From contig NZ_SBHM01000003.1 in the NCBI RefSeq assembly GCF_004028095.1, forward strand, positions 45,957 through 109,956: DNA of 64,000 nt, given 5' to 3'. Origin of the DNA: Paenarthrobacter ureafaciens (GTDB lineage Bacteria; Actinomycetota; Actinomycetes; Actinomycetales; Micrococcaceae). Numbering within the stretch: position 1 is the first letter of the stretch; every line of letters begins with the position of its first letter. The notes under the pieces are model-generated. The model searched no databases. It was given only the letters and a program-made list of their open reading frames with translations, and had not been told where the DNA came from. Made by a program: the position numbers and the translations under genes. Below, one piece after another: positions 61,095-64,000 of the stretch.

Positions 61095-62447
61095 TCATTC
61101 CGAATAGGTGGGGGCAGCAAATTCCTGCACATTGCCGTCGCTGCCCTTCCCGGCCCGCAAGGCCTTGTTTCGGATGACGCGCCCCAGCGCCAACGCACAG
61201 GTGATCGAAACCGCACCGGCGACGAAGACGTAAATGGAGGTGGAGACCGACGCTTTCGTCGCAGCAAACAAGGCGCCGGCAATAAGGGGTGCAATGGCGC
61301 TGCCGAGGAGGTTGCCAAGCGTGGTTGCCAGGGACAACCCGCTGTAACGGACCTTGGCGTCAAAGGCCGTGGAGAAGTACGCAGGCGACAATGCCCACGG
61401 GATGTACACGGCGATGGTTGCGGCGAAGTAGCAAACGGCGATCAAGCCGTACGAGCCGCCGTCGAGGGCGAAGTAGAGCGGAAAGGCAACCACCACGATG
61501 AGTACAAGGCCCCACAGGTAAACCCGCTGTGCGCCGTATTTATCCGCCATGGCACCTGCTGCGGGATTGACGAAGAAACCAACGGCCGAGGTGATGATCA
61601 CCAGCACCAGCATGGAGGTCGAATCGAACTCTTCCGACTTACCGGCGTAGACGAAGTTGTACACGGTGATGAGGTAGAAGAAGATGCCCGGCACCAGGCT
61701 TGCGCCGGCTACAAGGAACACCTGCTTCGGGTGGGTTCGAAGTACCTCGATGACGGGCATGCGCACAACGCTGTGGTTAGCCTTGACTCGATCGAACTCC
61801 GGGCTTTCTGCCACCTTTACGCGGATGACTAGGCCGGTGATGACCAACACGGCACTCAGCATGAACGGAACCCGCCAGCCCCAGGCCATGAAGGCGTCCG
61901 GCGACATGGATTCCAGCGGGATGTACAAGGTCATGGCAAGGATGAGTCCCACAGCCACGCCTGCTTGCGGCCAGCTGCCAAAGAAGGCGCGCCGGCCCTG
62001 CGGGGAGTGCTCGGTAGCCATCAGCACGGCCCCGCCCCACTCTCCGCCGAGGGCAAACCCTTGGCAAAGCCGCAGGATCACCAGCAAGACGGGGGCAAAC
62101 ACACCTATGACGTCATAGGTAGGCAACAATCCGATGGCGACCGTGGCTATGCCCATGATCAGGATGGTGAGGACCATCATCGGCTTCCGGCCCGCCCTGT
62201 CACCGAAGTGGCCGAAGACTATGGCTCCTACGGGGCGGGCGACGAAGCCGGCGGCGAAGGTCGAGAACGCGAGCAGCGTGCCGGTTGTGGGGTCGAAGCC
62301 CGGAAAGAAGAGCTGGTTGAAAACAAGCACCGCTGCGGTGCTGTAGATAAAGAAGTCGTACCACTCGATGGTTGTGCCGATGAGGCTCGCGATGGCGACC
62401 TTTCTCGGAGAGCTGCCGCCCGATGGTTGTGGGACCACTGCACTCAT
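61095..62447 (-). CDS. MHS-type (metabolite:H+ symporter) MFS transporter
   Basis: The 450-residue protein has 12 predicted helices. It starts with the MHS signature IGTTIEWYDFFIYSTAAVL and has FGDRAGRKPMMV in the loop between helices 2 and 3, and EHSPQGRRAFFGSWPQAG. Characterised MHS members import organic acids such as shikimate, alpha-ketoglutarate and osmolytes. With the adjacent dioxygenase it likely imports that enzyme's organic acid or sulfonate substrate. Its promoter region carries two candidate operators. Confidence 0.88.
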   Translation of the reverse strand: MSAVVPQPSGGSSPRKVAIASLIGTTIEWYDFFIYSTAAVLVFNQLFFPGFDPTTGTLLAFSTFAAGFVARPVGAIVFGHFGDRAGRKPMMVLTILIMGIATVAIGLLPTYDVIGVFAPVLLVILRLCQGFALGGEWGGAVLMATEHSPQGRRAFFGSWPQAGVAVGLILAMTLYIPLESMSPDAFMAWGWRVPFMLSAVLVITGLVIRVKVAESPEFDRVKANHSVVRMPVIEVLRTHPKQVFLVAGASLVPGIFFYLITVYNFVYAGKSEEFDSTSMLVLVIITSAVGFFVNPAAGAMADKYGAQRVYLWGLVLIVVVAFPLYFALDGGSYGLIAVCYFAATIAVYIPWALSPAYFSTAFDAKVRYSGLSLATTLGNLLGSAIAPLIAGALFAATKASVSTSIYVFVAGAVSITCALALGRVIRNKALRAGKGSDGNVQEFAAPTYSE

Positions 62448-62540
62448 ATTGTGCCTCCAGGTAATTTTGCAAACAGTCGGCCCCGCTTTGCGTGGGCCCT
62501 GGTGATCAGGGCAGCCAAGGCACCTGTCTGAGAATGAGAT

Positions 62541-62564
62541 CTGAAGTGATGCAAATTACTTCAG
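62541..62564. promoter_or_regulatory. Inverted repeat at the transport-gene transcription start
   Basis: CTGAAGT (62541-62547) and ACTTCAG (62558-62564) form a perfect inverted repeat with a 10-base spacer. It lies directly downstream of the predicted -10 at 62573-62578, so it would cover the first bases of the transcript. Probable second operator. Confidence 0.5.
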
Positions 62565-62572
62565 TGTTGATT

Positions 62573-62602
62573 ATCTTATTGCTGAGATGTCTTGTGCGCA
62601 AG
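62573..62602 (-). promoter_or_regulatory. Promoter of the MHS transporter/dioxygenase operon with TetR-like site
   Basis: On the minus strand TTGCGC (62601-62596) and TAAGAT (62578-62573) are 17 bases apart. CTTGTGCGCAAG (62591-62602) overlaps the -35. Its TGCGCAA core is shared with the perfect palindrome upstream of the TetR gene at 63910-63921. Confidence 0.55.
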
Positions 62603-62694
62603 ATCTCATCTTGGCAGTGGTGGAGCCCCCGAGGGGCTTCCGGCGTGGTGCGAACTGGAACTGTTTGCTATGGGCTAGTCCCTTCGGCAGATGC

Positions 62695-63885
62695 TCATGA
62701 CGTGGCGCCTTGATCGGCAGCGGGCACCATAATTCCCCACGCGAGGTCCTCGAGGATGTCCTGAATGCCGCGGATGTCCCGCAGGAACGGCGTACGGACA
62801 ACGCTGCTGATCACATGCAAAGCTGCTTTCACGCGGACTCTGACTACTTCTTGATCCGTACCCGGGTAAGCGTCCTGGACCAGTGAGGCGACGTCGGCGA
62901 CATAGTCGTTCTGCGCCTCCAAAAGGTTCTGCAGCTCCCGTTCGGGAACGTGCTGGCGCTCGGAGACGGCCAGTTGCAGGAATTCCGGGCAGGACAGCGA
63001 GAAGGAAATTTGCGACGACAGGATGCGCTGGAGCGCCGCGGATGAATCCGCGGCTTCAGAGAGGGCGCGCGACAAGTCCATCCAACGGACCTCCGTGGCC
63101 CGGTAAAGCGCGGCAGCGAGCATTTCTGCCTTATTGCTGAAGTGACGGTAGATGCCGGGGCCGGCTATCCCGACGTCGGCGCCGATATCGTCAAGGCTGA
63201 CCGCATCAAAACCGGACCTAGCGAACTGCCGGATTGCAGCAGCCAACAGAGCCTCGCGGCGGCTGCGCGGCACGGAGAGTGCCGCACCGGCCCGACGGTC
63301 CGATTCCTTGATCGGCGGCAACGGCATATCGATCACAGTGCGGGCAAGCGTGGCGAGGTGGGTTTCCTCGTCCGCTTTCGAGAGCCGGTTCGGATGCCAC
63401 GACACACTGACCATCACAGCGAACATCGCCCACGCCCGCAGATCGGCCTCTGCTGCGGGAAGCGCAGCAGTGCCGGACTGGAGCTTGCTGCTGATGGCGA
63501 ACTTGGCGCCGCTGGCTATTTCGAAGCGGACCGCAGGCGGCAGGTGGCGGGATTCCCGCTCCCACAGCACGCCGTTCCCGCGATGCTCCAAAAGCGCCCG
63601 GCCGAGTGACAAGACCAACTGGTCAAGATCGCCGTCGGGCGCCTGGATGACGCTCTCCACAACAGGCTGGAGGTTCGCCGCCACGGCCTCCCGGAGCAGT
63701 TCGCCTTTGCCTGGGAAATGCCGGTACAGGGCCGACGGCTGCACAGAGACCGCCTTGGCCACATCGGTCATGCTGACTTGCGGATACCCCCGTTGCGCGA
63801 AGAGGTCCGCCGCCGCAGCGAGTATGAGGGCTCGGCGGTTGCGGGGCCGTGTACCGCGTTCCGGGGCTGTGGACGCTTTCTCCAT
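62695..63885 (-). CDS. Double-domain TetR/AcrR family regulator
   Basis: The 396-residue protein has two complete TetR units in tandem. The first helix-turn-helix is at about residues 18-64 (MTDVAKAVSVQPSALYRHF) and the second at about 209-256 (LDDIGADVGIAGPGIYRHF), each followed by a helical effector domain. Most TetR proteins have one unit and work as dimers; a tandem protein could bind as a built-in dimer. It lies upstream of, and in the same direction as, the transporter/dioxygenase operon, which it probably represses. A perfect palindrome lies upstream of its start. Confidence 0.85.
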   Translation of the reverse strand: MEKASTAPERGTRPRNRRALILAAAADLFAQRGYPQVSMTDVAKAVSVQPSALYRHFPGKGELLREAVAANLQPVVESVIQAPDGDLDQLVLSLGRALLEHRGNGVLWERESRHLPPAVRFEIASGAKFAISSKLQSGTAALPAAEADLRAWAMFAVMVSVSWHPNRLSKADEETHLATLARTVIDMPLPPIKESDRRAGAALSVPRSRREALLAAAIRQFARSGFDAVSLDDIGADVGIAGPGIYRHFSNKAEMLAAALYRATEVRWMDLSRALSEAADSSAALQRILSSQISFSLSCPEFLQLAVSERQHVPERELQNLLEAQNDYVADVASLVQDAYPGTDQEVVRVRVKAALHVISSVVRTPFLRDIRGIQDILEDLAWGIMVPAADQGATS

Positions 63886-63909
63886 ATCTCAAGATTAATC
63901 AGATTCACT

Positions 63910-63921
63910 TATTGCGCAATA
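63910..63921. promoter_or_regulatory. Perfect palindrome TATTGCGCAATA upstream of the double-TetR gene
   Basis: The 12-bp perfect palindrome is 25 bases upstream of the TetR start codon and contains TTGCGC on the minus strand, a possible -35. The transcript would be nearly leaderless. Likely autoregulatory operator. Confidence 0.5.
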
Positions 63922-64000
63922 GCCCGCCGCGTGCCAAAGTTGAAGAACAAGCCACAGGAACTCATCTGCATCCATGAATGCGGGTTAGTAAGCGGGCTTA
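63922..64000. other. Window end, no gene recognised
   Basis: The final 79 bases hold no supported coding start and no clear hairpin. They are probably the upstream region of a gene outside the window. Confidence 0.5.

Overview
The window is about 64 kb of high-GC actinobacterial chromosome. It most likely comes from the Arthrobacter / Paenarthrobacter / Pseudarthrobacter group (Micrococcaceae). The signs are strong GC bias at third codon positions, GAF-ANTAR and CbxX-type proteins, a stand-alone LigD polymerase domain, the three-gene phosphatase / DUF3090 / SCO1664 cluster that is typical of actinobacteria, and a homoprotocatechuate dioxygenase whose ligand spacing matches the Brevibacterium/Arthrobacter enzyme. 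The genus is inferred, not proven. I saw no rRNA, tRNA, CRISPR array or insertion sequence. No gene-free stretch exceeds 300 bases; the largest is 62448-62694.

Layout. (1) 1-6286: housekeeping and stress genes (MFS end, AhpD-like protein, DksA-like zinc finger, flavin-binding protein, RibD-like reductase, LigD polymerase, pyruvate:quinone dehydrogenase, DUF2945). (2) 6430-12866: a homoprotocatechuate (3,4-dihydroxyphenylacetate) meta-cleavage operon with its GntR regulator. Its first gene is a fusion of a fumarylacetoacetase-fold domain with an RraA-like domain. (3) 12918-19177: flavin-binding protein, large catalase, and the ppsA-ppsR pair. (4) 19418-31896: a CoA-dependent aromatic catabolic cluster with an aryl-CoA ligase, a fused monooxygenase/old-yellow-enzyme reductase acting on an aminobenzoyl- or salicylyl-CoA type substrate, thioesterases, transporter, FAH, cupin, RidA, a TPP enzyme and a PaaX regulator. 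(5) 31900-42373: mixed cellular genes, ending in a large LuxR-type ATPase regulator. (6) 42370-63885: a catabolic island that I cannot match to a described pathway.

In the last island a MarR regulator is co-oriented with an aspartate-dehydrogenase homologue and diverges from a cupin gene. An 11-gene operon (54888 down to 44700) faces it. That operon carries an aldehyde dehydrogenase, RidA, a VanB-type reductase, an extradiol dioxygenase, a C-C hydrolase candidate, two SDRs, a TPP enzyme, a hydrolase-like protein, a 72-residue protein and a Rieske oxygenase. The marR promoter and the 11-gene operon promoter carry the same operator-like sequence inside the -35/-10 spacer, so they probably form one regulon. 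Upstream lie a three-subunit molybdenum hydroxylase with XdhC, and then a 2-oxoglutarate-dependent dioxygenase plus MHS transporter next to a double-TetR regulator with its own candidate operators.

The most striking point is that three products of the putative MarR regulon have lost canonical active-site residues: an SDR without its Ser/Tyr/Lys, an alpha/beta-hydrolase without a nucleophile Ser, and a cupin without its last His. These look like repurposed or accessory proteins inside an otherwise catalytic meta-cleavage pathway.
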